Shown here piece by piece: positions 15,814 to 23,362 of a stretch of 33,341 nucleotides of DNA. The notes beneath the pieces were generated by a model that was not told the DNA's origin, made no database searches, and saw only the letters and a list, made by a program, of their open reading frames with translations. Positions within the stretch are counted from its first letter, which is position 1; each line of letters starts with the position of its first letter. The stretch lies in the NCBI GenBank assembly GCA_016840125.1, contig JAEOSY010000417.1, positions 1 to 33,341 on the forward strand, written 5' to 3'. The DNA is from Candidatus Helarchaeota archaeon. GTDB lineage: Archaea; Asgardarchaeota; Lokiarchaeia; Helarchaeales; HEL-GB-A. The position numbers and the translations under genes are program-made.

Positions 15814-16725
15814 CTATCTTTCTCTTATGCATTTTAATGCAATTTCTATGTTTTTTATTCCCTCTTCTAACGGAAATGGATTTTCTTTCGCATATAAAAA
15901 GCCATTTAATTCCCGTTTTAGTGGCTCCTCCCAAGAATAGGGCTGACGCGATTCCTCTATCTTAAAAAACGACGGATCCTCTGAACTTTTAGTTAATTTG
16001 AGTTCTTGCGTCATGTAATCAATTTCTAGTACCCCTTCACTTCCGTAAACGCTTAGCATACGTTGCTTGGTTGGTGTGAGCCAATTCACCTCAACTAAAC
16101 CCTGCACATTCTTTGCAAATTTTAATAATAAAAACGCAGCATCTTCATAATCTTCCTTATGGAAGTAACTCAATGAACTTTTCACTGATTCAACGTCTCC
16201 GAATAGAAGTCGCTGCACAGAAATTTCATGCACCCCTAGATCTAGAAGCACCCCTAAGTTCCAAAAACGCTTGGGCATCCTTCCAATCCGTTTTGAACTC
16301 ATCATGATGGGAGTCCCTACCTCATGCAACCGTTTTTTCAAGCGGTCCACAACGGGGTTAAAGCACTCAATGAAACCACAGGTAAATCTAACGTCTTTGG
16401 AGAATTTTAAGAGTGGTCGAATATCATCAAGATTGATGCAGAGCGGCTTTTCCAGTAACACATCAAGTCCCTTTTCGGCTATATCTCTCGCCACTAGAGG
16501 AATTACGCGCGGGGGAAGAACTACACTAACCGCATCTAAATCTTCATTTTTCAGCATATCGGAATAGTCCAAATAGTAATTGATGTTATATTGTTCCGCA
16601 ACCTCTTTCACAGACTCCTTATTCGTGTCACATATAGCTTTTAGATCTGAAATGGCATTATAGACCCGAGTATGAGCTCTCCCAAACCACCCTGCCCCGA
16701 TGACCGCTGTTTTCTTTTTTGCCAA
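15814..16725 (-). CDS. Gfo/Idh/MocA-family NAD(P)-dependent oxidoreductase
   Basis: A 303-residue protein if translation starts at the TTG at 16725, which has GAGG seven bases upstream; an upstream TTG at 16749 is less likely since it adds eight residues before the Rossmann fold. Motifs: AVIGAGWFGRAH dinucleotide-binding loop (7-18) and the EKPLCIN motif (92-98) containing the family's catalytic-site lysine. The C-terminal alpha/beta domain has the usual substrate-binding face (GVLLDLGVHEISVQRLLFG). Substrates in this family are typically sugars or inositols; this one is unassigned. It ends nine bases before the JAMM gene on the same strand, so the two are probably co-transcribed. Confidence 0.88.
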   Translation of the reverse strand: MAKKKTAVIGAGWFGRAHTRVYNAISDLKAICDTNKESVKEVAEQYNINYYLDYSDMLKNEDLDAVSVVLPPRVIPLVARDIAEKGLDVLLEKPLCINLDDIRPLLKFSKDVRFTCGFIECFNPVVDRLKKRLHEVGTPIMMSSKRIGRMPKRFWNLGVLLDLGVHEISVQRLLFGDVESVKSSLSYFHKEDYEDAAFLLLKFAKNVQGLVEVNWLTPTKQRMLSVYGSEGVLEIDYMTQELKLTKSSEDPSFFKIEESRQPYSWEEPLKRELNGFLYAKENPFPLEEGIKNIEIALKCIRER

Positions 16726-16759
16726 TGTAATAACCTCAAATAAAATCAAAATCGAAGTG

Positions 16760-17470
16760 TTACTCTATTTTTCGAAAACTATCATAGATTAAAAGAGTAC
16801 CGATTACGATAGCAATGGGTGCCGAAATGTAAAATATATCAATAACCATGTTCAAGAAGGGGGTTAATCTATATGCTTCTAAGTTGGAAGGTCCCATTAA
16901 ATATCCGAGAGCTAAAAAAATCGCCCCCGCGGAAACCTTTAAGGCAGATCTCGCCACTTTCCCACTCGATTTTCTTGAAACATAGAAATAACTTATTGGA
17001 AAAACTGAATACCCCACAGTTATGATTACTATAAATAGTATTTGAAAAGGTGAAATTATCTTTAGGAAAGAGGGTGGGACAATCAGGTTAATGAAGATTG
17101 TAATACAAATGATGAAAGAAAAGTAAAATCTTTGATACCACTTTGATTCTATTAAAGATCGTTCAATCGTAAGCACTTTTATAAAACATGCAATATAAAA
17201 GAGCGCATTTGCCGTACTCTCAAGGCTGTTGATAAAATAAACATCTGTCACTATGAATCTCCATGTTAATATAAGTACATTAGAAATTGCTAATATTAGA
17301 AAGAAATACCCCCATGTTTGTAAACTCCGTTTCTGGGAGTCGTCAATGTCTTCTCCCGCCTCTTTAACGAGTTCAAAGGATCGCAACCCAATCCATACTA
17401 TTAACGCTGTATTACATATCCAGAAGATAAAATTAGTCCATAAAAGCGGACTATCCAAAGTTTCTGTCAT
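16760..17470 (-). CDS. Seven-helix membrane protein, unknown function
   Basis: A 236-residue protein with seven hydrophobic segments (about 10-30, 52-72, 82-100, 113-133, 139-160, 174-190 and 208-229) and short loops, the arrangement of 7TM sensor or receptor-like proteins. No retinal-binding lysine motif or enzyme signature can be identified. Start is ATG at 17470. It lies 34 bases upstream of the oxidoreductase gene on the same strand and may head that transcript. Confidence 0.7.
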   Translation of the reverse strand: MTETLDSPLLWTNFIFWICNTALIVWIGLRSFELVKEAGEDIDDSQKRSLQTWGYFFLILAISNVLILTWRFIVTDVYFINSLESTANALFYIACFIKVLTIERSLIESKWYQRFYFSFIICITIFINLIVPPSFLKIISPFQILFIVIITVGYSVFPISYFYVSRKSSGKVARSALKVSAGAIFLALGYLMGPSNLEAYRLTPFLNMVIDIFYISAPIAIVIGTLLIYDSFRKIE

Positions 17471-17510
17471 GTTCTAGTTTTCCCTCTGCGAAAATTTTTT
17501 AACGATTCCT

Positions 17511-18542
17511 TTGAACCTTTTATTCTGTTTACTATTTGGAGTTCAATTATCTTTTTGTGTTTGGTGGTGGAAGCTGGACTTTATTACAACGCAAGATTGG
17601 AGCGTCTCGGATTTAGAGATGATTCTAGAGAAAGCGGAGGAGCTGAAAAAGAACCGTCAGATATCTGACGACCTGAAAGGTAAGACCTTTGTCATGATCT
17701 TCTTCAATCCTTCAACTCGTACTCGTAATTCTTTCGCGATCGCAATGAATGAACTCGGCGGATACCCTCTCTTCTTCGCTGCGGAGAAAACGTGGTTAGG
17801 GCAAAAATCTGAATCCGTCAAAGATACCGCAAAAGTTATCTCGCGTTATGCCCATTGTATTGGTATTCGGATCTTCCCTAATATAACCAAGTGGCAGTAC
17901 GGCGCCTCCAATCAGCTCGTGCGCGAATTGGCTCAATGGGCTGATATCCCGCTCATAAACATGGAAGATGATCTCTATCACCCATGCCAAGCACTCGCTG
18001 ACATCTTTACTATTCGAGAGAAAAAGAAAAAGGCGGCTGGGAAAAAATTCGTTCTGAGTTGGGCGTATCACCCAAAACCACTTCCCGTTAGTGTCCCAAA
18101 TTCGACGGTCCTTACGATGACTCGCTTTGGATTGGATGTTACGCTAGTTCATCCGAAAAATTTCGAATTGAATAAAAAGATCCTCACGACGGCTCGCAAG
18201 AATGCAAAGGCAAGTGGTGGATCCTTGGAAGTAGTGAATTCTCTTGAGGAAGGATATCAGGATGCCGATATTGTCTATGTGAAATCCTGGGGATCCCTGA
18301 AACAATACGGAAATTTCCCAGAAGAGAAAAAGCTGCGCGTTCCTTATAGAGGGAAATGGACTATTGATGAGGCAAAATTTGATATGACCAACAAGGGTTC
18401 CATTTTCATGCATTGCCTCCCGATTCGACGCAATATCGTTGCTACGGATGGAGTAGTTGATGGTCCTCATTCAGTGGTTTATGATCAAGCCGAAAATCGG
18501 CTGCACGTCCAGAAAGCACTCCTCTTAAAGCTATTGAAATGA
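17511..18542 (+). CDS. N-acylornithine-type carbamoyltransferase (AOTCase-like)
   Basis: Transfers a carbamoyl group to an ornithine derivative in arginine synthesis. Carbamoyl-phosphate loop: FFNPSTRTRNSF (64-75). Several blocks match the N-acetyl/N-succinylornithine class, not classical OTCase: NTQDW-like TTQDWS near the start, VINME-like PLINMEDD and HPCQ (147-160), LSWAYHPKPL (182-191), GGSLEVV, VYVKSWG, HCLPIRRN near residue 302, and ENRLHVQKA with Lys335 aligned to the lysine reported to be carboxylated in the Xanthomonas enzyme. The first about 20 residues are hydrophobic and foreign to the family; no ATG or GTG exists before TTQDWS, so the start may be CTG at 17574 (GGTGGTGG upstream) or the region carries an error. 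Separate from the arg/lysW operon. Confidence 0.82.
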   Translation: MNLLFCLLFGVQLSFCVWWWKLDFITTQDWSVSDLEMILEKAEELKKNRQISDDLKGKTFVMIFFNPSTRTRNSFAIAMNELGGYPLFFAAEKTWLGQKSESVKDTAKVISRYAHCIGIRIFPNITKWQYGASNQLVRELAQWADIPLINMEDDLYHPCQALADIFTIREKKKKAAGKKFVLSWAYHPKPLPVSVPNSTVLTMTRFGLDVTLVHPKNFELNKKILTTARKNAKASGGSLEVVNSLEEGYQDADIVYVKSWGSLKQYGNFPEEKKLRVPYRGKWTIDEAKFDMTNKGSIFMHCLPIRRNIVATDGVVDGPHSVVYDQAENRLHVQKALLLKLLK

Positions 18543-18564
18543 TAAAAATTGGGTGTAGAGAGAC

Positions 18565-19029
18565 ATGGTCGAAGTTAAAAAGGAGCTTCTTGCCCCCTGT
18601 GGGTTATACTGCGGCGTTTGTGCAATTTATATGGCCGATCGAGATGATAATCAAAAGTTTAAGGAGCGGTTAGTTAAGATTTATCGCCCCTTCACTAAAA
18701 GTATAGAGGATGTTCAATGTACTGGATGCATGTCCGATGGGGTTATTTTCGGATACTGCCAATCTTGCCCCATAAGGGATTGCGTAAAAGGAAAAAGTTT
18801 TGAAAGTTGCCACCAATGTAATGAGTTCCCTTGTAAGTTTATAAAACGATTCCCGATACCAGTTGGAAAGAAGGTAATACTCCGAGCTATACCTGAATGG
18901 CGCGAACTTGGCACTGAAAAGTGGGTTGAGGCTGAAGAGAAACGCTATCACTGCCCAGAATGCGGAAATCCCCTCTTTCGCGGGGCAAAACGCTGTAACA
19001 AATGTAAAAACCCCGTCAATATAGACTAA
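18565..19029 (+). CDS. DUF3795 cysteine-rich protein with C-terminal zinc ribbon
   Basis: A 154-residue protein. The first 110 residues show the DUF3795 pattern: LLAPCGLYCGVCAIY at the N-terminus, QCTGC, YCQSCPIRDCV and CHQCNEFPC, many cysteines suited to metal or Fe-S binding. An added zinc ribbon (CPECGNPLFRGAKRCNKC) fills 132-149. Function of DUF3795 is not known. It follows the carbamoyltransferase by 22 bases on the same strand, and its stop overlaps the stop of the convergent gene by four bases. Confidence 0.85.
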   Translation: MVEVKKELLAPCGLYCGVCAIYMADRDDNQKFKERLVKIYRPFTKSIEDVQCTGCMSDGVIFGYCQSCPIRDCVKGKSFESCHQCNEFPCKFIKRFPIPVGKKVILRAIPEWRELGTEKWVEAEEKRYHCPECGNPLFRGAKRCNKCKNPVNID

Positions 19030-19940
19030 CTTATCATTTTTTTCCCAAGATTAGCAAGCCTCTCTATTCTATAATTTCCCTCAATATATTTCTTCGGTAT
19101 TGACGATATACCAAATAATGCACCGCCCCATAACCCGGTGAGAACCCCAACATAATTCGGCCGATCTACATTCCAACCCTCAACCAAAATTTCCTCAAAC
19201 TTTTCTTTACGCCACCAAACTTCAAGCGCACAAGCAATAGTATCGAAATAATAGCCAAACTTCTGATGATCATAGGTATTCGTTGTAGGATTTTTCAAAA
19301 GTTCAAGTAACTCCTCATTCATGTCAGCTAATTCACAAAACTCTGTGACCAGCTTAAGAACACCCCCTTTTTCAGGGGGTAAATTAGTAGTTGAATTGTT
19401 GATATTCAGAATACATGCAGCGACTAGTAAGTTACTAAATGCGGATGCCTCACCTGCAAGTGGATCGAAGTGTGTAATTGCCCCCTCTTGTTTACTTTCT
19501 TCGGCTAGAGCAGTTGCAAACATTTTTTTAAAGTTTAAATCCATTAACCAATTAGATTCTTCTAATCGCGAGATCTGACGTGAAATATGCCATATTGCTA
19601 AAGGCACGCTTCTATGGGCAGCTCCTATACTTGCGGTCTTTCCCCTCCTCCACATATGTACTTGGTAGGTCGCATCTTTAATATCATTCAAACTTTTAAA
19701 CCCATCTTTCGCAAGTTTCCCCAAAACCAGACTCTGGGTTGCCCCTAAATCACTCCCCATTTCATTATAATAATTGATGTAATCAGTTGTTAATTTTATT
19801 ACATCTAATTCTTTATTTTCGATGAGGTGGTTTCCTAACACAAGAGCTCTATCCGTGGGACCATGGTATCTATCCCCAATGCCCAATCCAACCAACGCCC
19901 CTAATACCTTATTTTTAACATCAACAATCCTATCAATCAC
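19026..19940 (-). CDS. ADP-ribosylglycohydrolase-fold protein with degenerate metal sites
   Basis: A 304-residue protein with the fold pattern of the DraG/ARH family: GALVGLGIGDRYHG at 14-27, THFDPLAGEASAFSNLL near 156-172 and GLWGGALFGISSIP at 269-282. The family's first metal motif (T-D-D-T) appears as S63-D64-L65-G66, and the second (D-x-D-T) as D259-R260-P261-N262, so each site keeps only one Asp. It may be a non-catalytic ADP-ribose binder or act on another substrate. Start is GTG at 19940; no in-frame ATG is nearby. The gene is divergent from the PH/RING-like gene. Confidence 0.68.
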   Translation of the reverse strand: MIDRIVDVKNKVLGALVGLGIGDRYHGPTDRALVLGNHLIENKELDVIKLTTDYINYYNEMGSDLGATQSLVLGKLAKDGFKSLNDIKDATYQVHMWRRGKTASIGAAHRSVPLAIWHISRQISRLEESNWLMDLNFKKMFATALAEESKQEGAITHFDPLAGEASAFSNLLVAACILNINNSTTNLPPEKGGVLKLVTEFCELADMNEELLELLKNPTTNTYDHQKFGYYFDTIACALEVWWRKEKFEEILVEGWNVDRPNYVGVLTGLWGGALFGISSIPKKYIEGNYRIERLANLGKKMIS

Positions 19941-20004
19941 ACATAAAAAATTGATTCATTGACTATAAAAGGTCGTATTTTGTTAAGAAGAAATGGGAAA
20001 TAAA

Positions 20005-20703
20005 ATGGATTATATCGATTTATTCAACATCACTAGCCCCGAAGAGGTTCGCTTAAAGTTTGAAGGAAAAATAGGGCGCATAGCATTAAGTTGGAGGGAA
20101 GGCCAATGGATTATTACCAACAAACGCCTAATCTTTGTATCCGATGGAATATTTTTTGATGCTCGAGAAACATTTGGGCGCCATTTCCAACGACCTCTCG
20201 CATTGATCATCCTTCGCCACGAAATAAAACAGGTAATTAAAGGCGAAACTAAAATAATTGTGAAATATACTCCAAGATCTCAGAAAATATACTTAGCAGG
20301 TCCAAAAGAACTTGGAATTGGCTTTTTTAAAAGACATTTTGAAATTGTCAATAGAAGAAAGTACTCCAAACTCTTGGAAACTGTTTACAAACACTTAAAA
20401 AATCCTGAAGATGCGATCTCAGGATTTAATTGTCCAAGATGTAATGCGCTTATGCAAAAAACTGACATCGAATGTCCAAAATGTGGCACCCCGTTCAAAA
20501 TTTGTGCGATATGTAAATTCCAAATCCTCCACTTGAATGAACAAACTCAATGCCCCTATTGCCTAGGGTATTTTCATAAGGTGGATCTGTTAGAATGGTT
20601 AAAGGTACATGGAACTTGTCCTATCTGTGACTTCAGAATAACCCCTAAAGAAGTGCTCCAAGCGGAGAAAGGTCCTAATAAATTCGTACCACATTTGTAC
20701 TAG
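20005..20703 (+). CDS. PH-like domain protein with zinc ribbon and RING-like finger (paralogue 1)
   Basis: An ATG at 19993 is possible, but the ATG at 20005 aligns with the start of the paralogue at 21523, giving 232 residues. Residues 1-130 resemble a GRAM/bacterial-PH-like domain (GQWIITNKRLIFV at 33-45, then strands and a closing helix). A zinc ribbon follows (C143-x2-C146, C157-x2-C160). The last module is C167-x2-C170-x12-C183-x2-C186-x4-H191-x10-H202-x2-C205-x2-C208, with FHKVDLLEWLKVHGTCPIC like a RING-H2 core (FH..CL.WL...CP.C), although the usual Cys after FH is Asp. It could bind an E2-like partner or lipid; both are inferences. Exact zinc spacing is kept in the paralogue. Confidence 0.7.
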   Translation: MDYIDLFNITSPEEVRLKFEGKIGRIALSWREGQWIITNKRLIFVSDGIFFDARETFGRHFQRPLALIILRHEIKQVIKGETKIIVKYTPRSQKIYLAGPKELGIGFFKRHFEIVNRRKYSKLLETVYKHLKNPEDAISGFNCPRCNALMQKTDIECPKCGTPFKICAICKFQILHLNEQTQCPYCLGYFHKVDLLEWLKVHGTCPICDFRITPKEVLQAEKGPNKFVPHLY

Positions 20704-20825
20704 ATTTCATAATAGGTCCTATACTTGGATTAAAAGTCTGGGAGAACGTGCAATAGGATTATTTCTCGAAACATATGCTTTTTATGCATTTTTTTTATTA
20801 GATTTGCTTTTATAGAAGTTACTTA

Positions 20826-21137
20826 ATGGTCGATGAAATAGCTATACAATCAAAGCTTTGCAATGCTAATAATTTGCTCATTAAAGCCCGTCAAGATTAT
20901 AAACTCAAACATTACAAAAAAATTCTCAAGAATTGTAAAGAAATATTAGTTCTTCTTAAGGAATTTCTATCTAAAGAAGACCAACTTATGTATTTAAATA
21001 AAGAAATCGTTGAAATCCTCTTTACTACTTGGGTATGGATGGGTCGTGCCTACCATAAGTTGGGGGATGCGAAATCCTCTCAGGAATGTTTTAAAAAGGA
21101 AAAACACCTTTTAATTAAAACCTACGAAAATATGTGA
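20826..21137 (+). CDS. Small TPR-like helical protein
   Basis: A 103-residue all-helical protein starting at ATG 20826. The C-terminal segment WMGRAYHKLGDAKSSQECFKKE follows the TPR pattern (conserved Gly/Ala/Tyr positions), and residues 14-45 (ANNLLIKARQDYKLKHYKKI and on) look like another degenerate repeat. Probably a protein-binding adaptor. It lies between the two PH/RING-like paralogues on the same strand, with 122 bases before it, so it may belong to the same module; no direct evidence shows that. Confidence 0.62.
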   Translation: MVDEIAIQSKLCNANNLLIKARQDYKLKHYKKILKNCKEILVLLKEFLSKEDQLMYLNKEIVEILFTTWVWMGRAYHKLGDAKSSQECFKKEKHLLIKTYENM

Positions 21138-21146
21138 TCTAGGTAA

Positions 21147-21368
21147 TTAATTAGATTTGGGGGGAGTTTTAAATATGACAACCTGCCTCTTTTGCACCGA
21201 TATTAATTTTATTAATTCCGAGTAGGAGATCCTTGGCATTTTGTTGATTGGATCACATTTATGACTGTCAAATTGCATTTCCGCTTTGGATTTAGTGTCA
21301 CCACAGAAGGGCTCCTTGCAATTTCCACAAATAATTTTAATTTGACCTTCTTTTGTTTTAGGGACCAC
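21147..21368 (-). CDS. Small putative zinc-finger protein
   Basis: A 73-residue ORF starting at GTG 21368 (a stop lies two codons upstream, so no alternative start exists further out). It contains CGNCKEPFCGD followed by a helix and HKC, a possible C-x2-C...H-x-C zinc site, then a basic helix (SYSELIKLISVQKRQVVIF). It is antisense-oriented between two plus-strand genes and ends nine bases after the TPR-like gene. Composition and the paired Cys/His argue for a real gene, but it is short. Confidence 0.5.
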   Translation of the reverse strand: MVPKTKEGQIKIICGNCKEPFCGDTKSKAEMQFDSHKCDPINKMPRISYSELIKLISVQKRQVVIFKTPPKSN

Positions 21369-21522
21369 TACTCATGCACCTATAATTCTATATCCAAAAG
21401 GCTATTTAACCTCCTCTTAAAAGAAACCTCTCCCACCTCCTTCTGGGCGATTTTATGTAAATTTATACTATTTATGTTTTGGGTTTAAGGGATTCAATTC
21501 TTTCATTTAGAATAGAAAAGGA

Positions 21523-22224
21523 ATGAATTTCATAAAAATATTTAATATAGTTCCACCAGAAGAAATTAAATTCATATTCCCTGGAAAAATTGGGCGGAAC
21601 TTTTCGAGCTGGCAAAATGGGGAATGGATTGTAACTACCAAGCGAATTATCTTCTTGGCAGAAAAGTTTGATTTAGAAAATAAACCTCTCTATGAACACC
21701 TATTAAATAAGTTCATAATTGTCCTTAAAGAGGAAATAACTGAAGTCATCAAGAAAAAAACGAAGTTAATTGTCAAATATTCAACCTATATCGATGGCTT
21801 AAACCGTTACGATACCAAAAAATTTAGTATGGGATTTCTTAATTATAATTTCCGAAATTATAATGTGAAATACCGCACCGATCTAATCAATACAATCCAT
21901 TTATACTTAATAGCATCCAAGTCGAAAGGCAACGCTCAAGGCACATGTCCGAGGTGTGGTGCCGGAATACCTGCGAATGAAACTGAGTGTCTGAATTGTG
22001 AATCTGACTTCAAAAGATGTGAAATCTGTCATTATCTAATTCTTGAAAGAGAGGAAAAGACCTCATGCCCTATCTGTAAGAGCGATTTTCACAAGCGGGA
22101 ATTTTTGGAATGGATAAAGACTCATGGCCAATGTCCCTACTGCCACTATCAATTAAATCACCATGCCCTTCTCGAAGCAGAACCTGCAAGAATCAGCCGA
22201 CCTAATCCAAGACTAGTAGTCTAG
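21523..22224 (+). CDS. PH-like domain protein with zinc ribbon and RING-like finger (paralogue 2)
   Basis: A 233-residue paralogue of the protein at 20005, collinear throughout. PH/GRAM-like part: FPGKIGRNFSSWQNGEWIVT and KRIIFLAE at 19-47. Zinc ribbon: C142-x2-C145, C156-x2-C159. RING-like module: C166-x2-C169-x12-C182-x2-C185-x4-H190-x10-H201-x2-C204-x2-C207. All twelve ligands keep identical spacing between the paralogues, whereas the PH-like part has diverged strongly, so the zinc modules appear to be under constraint. Position next to the arginine operon (convergent) says nothing about function. Confidence 0.7.
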   Translation: MNFIKIFNIVPPEEIKFIFPGKIGRNFSSWQNGEWIVTTKRIIFLAEKFDLENKPLYEHLLNKFIIVLKEEITEVIKKKTKLIVKYSTYIDGLNRYDTKKFSMGFLNYNFRNYNVKYRTDLINTIHLYLIASKSKGNAQGTCPRCGAGIPANETECLNCESDFKRCEICHYLILEREEKTSCPICKSDFHKREFLEWIKTHGQCPYCHYQLNHHALLEAEPARISRPNPRLVV

Positions 22225-22260
22225 AAAATTCTTAATTAAATTTCTGAATAGAGAACACTG

Positions 22261-23346
22261 TTAATCTAAGACTAGTATCCGAATCAATTCCTCTAAAACA
22301 TCAATTGTTTTGAGGTATTCATCTATTATAATATGCTCGTTTGGGGTATGACCTAAACTGGAATCTCCCGGCCCATAACTCACTACGGGTATTTGGAATT
22401 TGTCTGCTAAGAATACCATGAAATTAGTACCTGCCTTGCGTAAAAAGGTTGGATAACCGCCAACAACTTCTCGATGTGCCTGCTTAAGGGCTAATGCAAC
22501 TTTCGAATCTTTAGGAGCCCGAAACCCTTGAATTTCACTTAGAATCTTATGCTCAATTTGTATATCCAAGTCTGTTTGGACACCAGTAATGATTTGCTCG
22601 ATCTCTTTGATAATTTGATCAGATTTAATCCCGAAGGGAAAGCGGATATCAATGTCTATTTCACATGAAGCTGGTAAGATATTGGTGGCCGTGCCCCCTT
22701 GCAGAACTGTAACATTAGGTTCCACACTAAAGTAAAGGGTTTTACCCTTGAACGGTTTTTCTTCCAACTCAGTTTTTAATTTATTCCAAAATTGAATAGC
22801 AATGTGGATTGGATTATGAGTATTGGCTGCAGATACATGCGTTTGACCACTTAATACCGTAAATGTTACGTGTAGATGGATGCGTCCTTTACTTGCAATG
22901 CAGATTCTGCTTACCCCACTCGGTTCACCGAAAATGGCAAAATTTACATCCTTAAGCGAATCCAGTAACGCGTTTATTCCTCTACTAGTGGTTTCTTCTT
23001 CAACAATACCTGCAACAATAATTTTAGGGATTTTTTTTCCTGCGAATCTGGCCACAGCGCACACCATTGCACAGAGGCTTCCCTTTGCATCTACAGCCCC
23101 CCTTCCATACAATTTTCCCTTTTCCACTTTAACAGGAACAGAGCCGATTACTGTATCCATATGCGAGCATAGTAATACAACGGGCTTTCCTTTACCAACT
23201 TCCCCAATAATATTGCCTACGCCATCTTTCCATGTCTTAAAACCAAGATCTTTAAGAGATTGTAATAAAAAGTTACCAAATTCTTCCTCATCTCCCGAAA
23301 CACTAGGAATCTGAAGACATTTTTTGAGAAACTCACTTTCATCCAT
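22261..23346 (-). CDS. lysK: [LysW]-lysine/[LysW]-ornithine hydrolase, M20 peptidase
   Basis: Removes the finished lysine or ornithine from the LysW carrier. The ATG at 23346, preceded by GGGG, gives 361 residues; a longer frame to 23412 would overlap lysZ and is rejected. M20 zinc residues are visible: His62 and Asp64 (SHMDT), Asp86 (GRGAVDAKG), the catalytic Glu in VEEE (116-118), Glu141 (GEPSG), and the late His in LGHTPNEH. Last gene of the argG-argH-lysW-lysX-lysZ-lysK operon, 16 bases after lysZ. Because the operon carries argG and argH, ornithine release is at least one likely role. A generic ArgE/DapE-type deacylase is the alternative, less likely beside lysW. Confidence 0.88.
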   Translation of the reverse strand: MDESEFLKKCLQIPSVSGDEEEFGNFLLQSLKDLGFKTWKDGVGNIIGEVGKGKPVVLLCSHMDTVIGSVPVKVEKGKLYGRGAVDAKGSLCAMVCAVARFAGKKIPKIIVAGIVEEETTSRGINALLDSLKDVNFAIFGEPSGVSRICIASKGRIHLHVTFTVLSGQTHVSAANTHNPIHIAIQFWNKLKTELEEKPFKGKTLYFSVEPNVTVLQGGTATNILPASCEIDIDIRFPFGIKSDQIIKEIEQIITGVQTDLDIQIEHKILSEIQGFRAPKDSKVALALKQAHREVVGGYPTFLRKAGTNFMVFLADKFQIPVVSYGPGDSSLGHTPNEHIIIDEYLKTIDVLEELIRILVLD

Positions 23347-23362
23347 GAAATATCCCCTTCCC

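Noticed and set aside
20704..20825. TATA-like CTTTTATAG before the TPR-like gene
   Set aside because: It is only about 11-16 bases from the ATG, so transcription from it would begin inside the gene.
20005..22224. Vps36 GLUE-domain homology for the PH-like/zinc proteins
   Set aside because: The zinc modules follow the PH-like part instead of interrupting it, and no ESCRT-II winged-helix region is present.
22880..23314. 144-codon plus-strand frame within lysK
   Set aside because: Antisense shadow of lysK, whose zinc-site motifs are clear; the translation has low-complexity composition.
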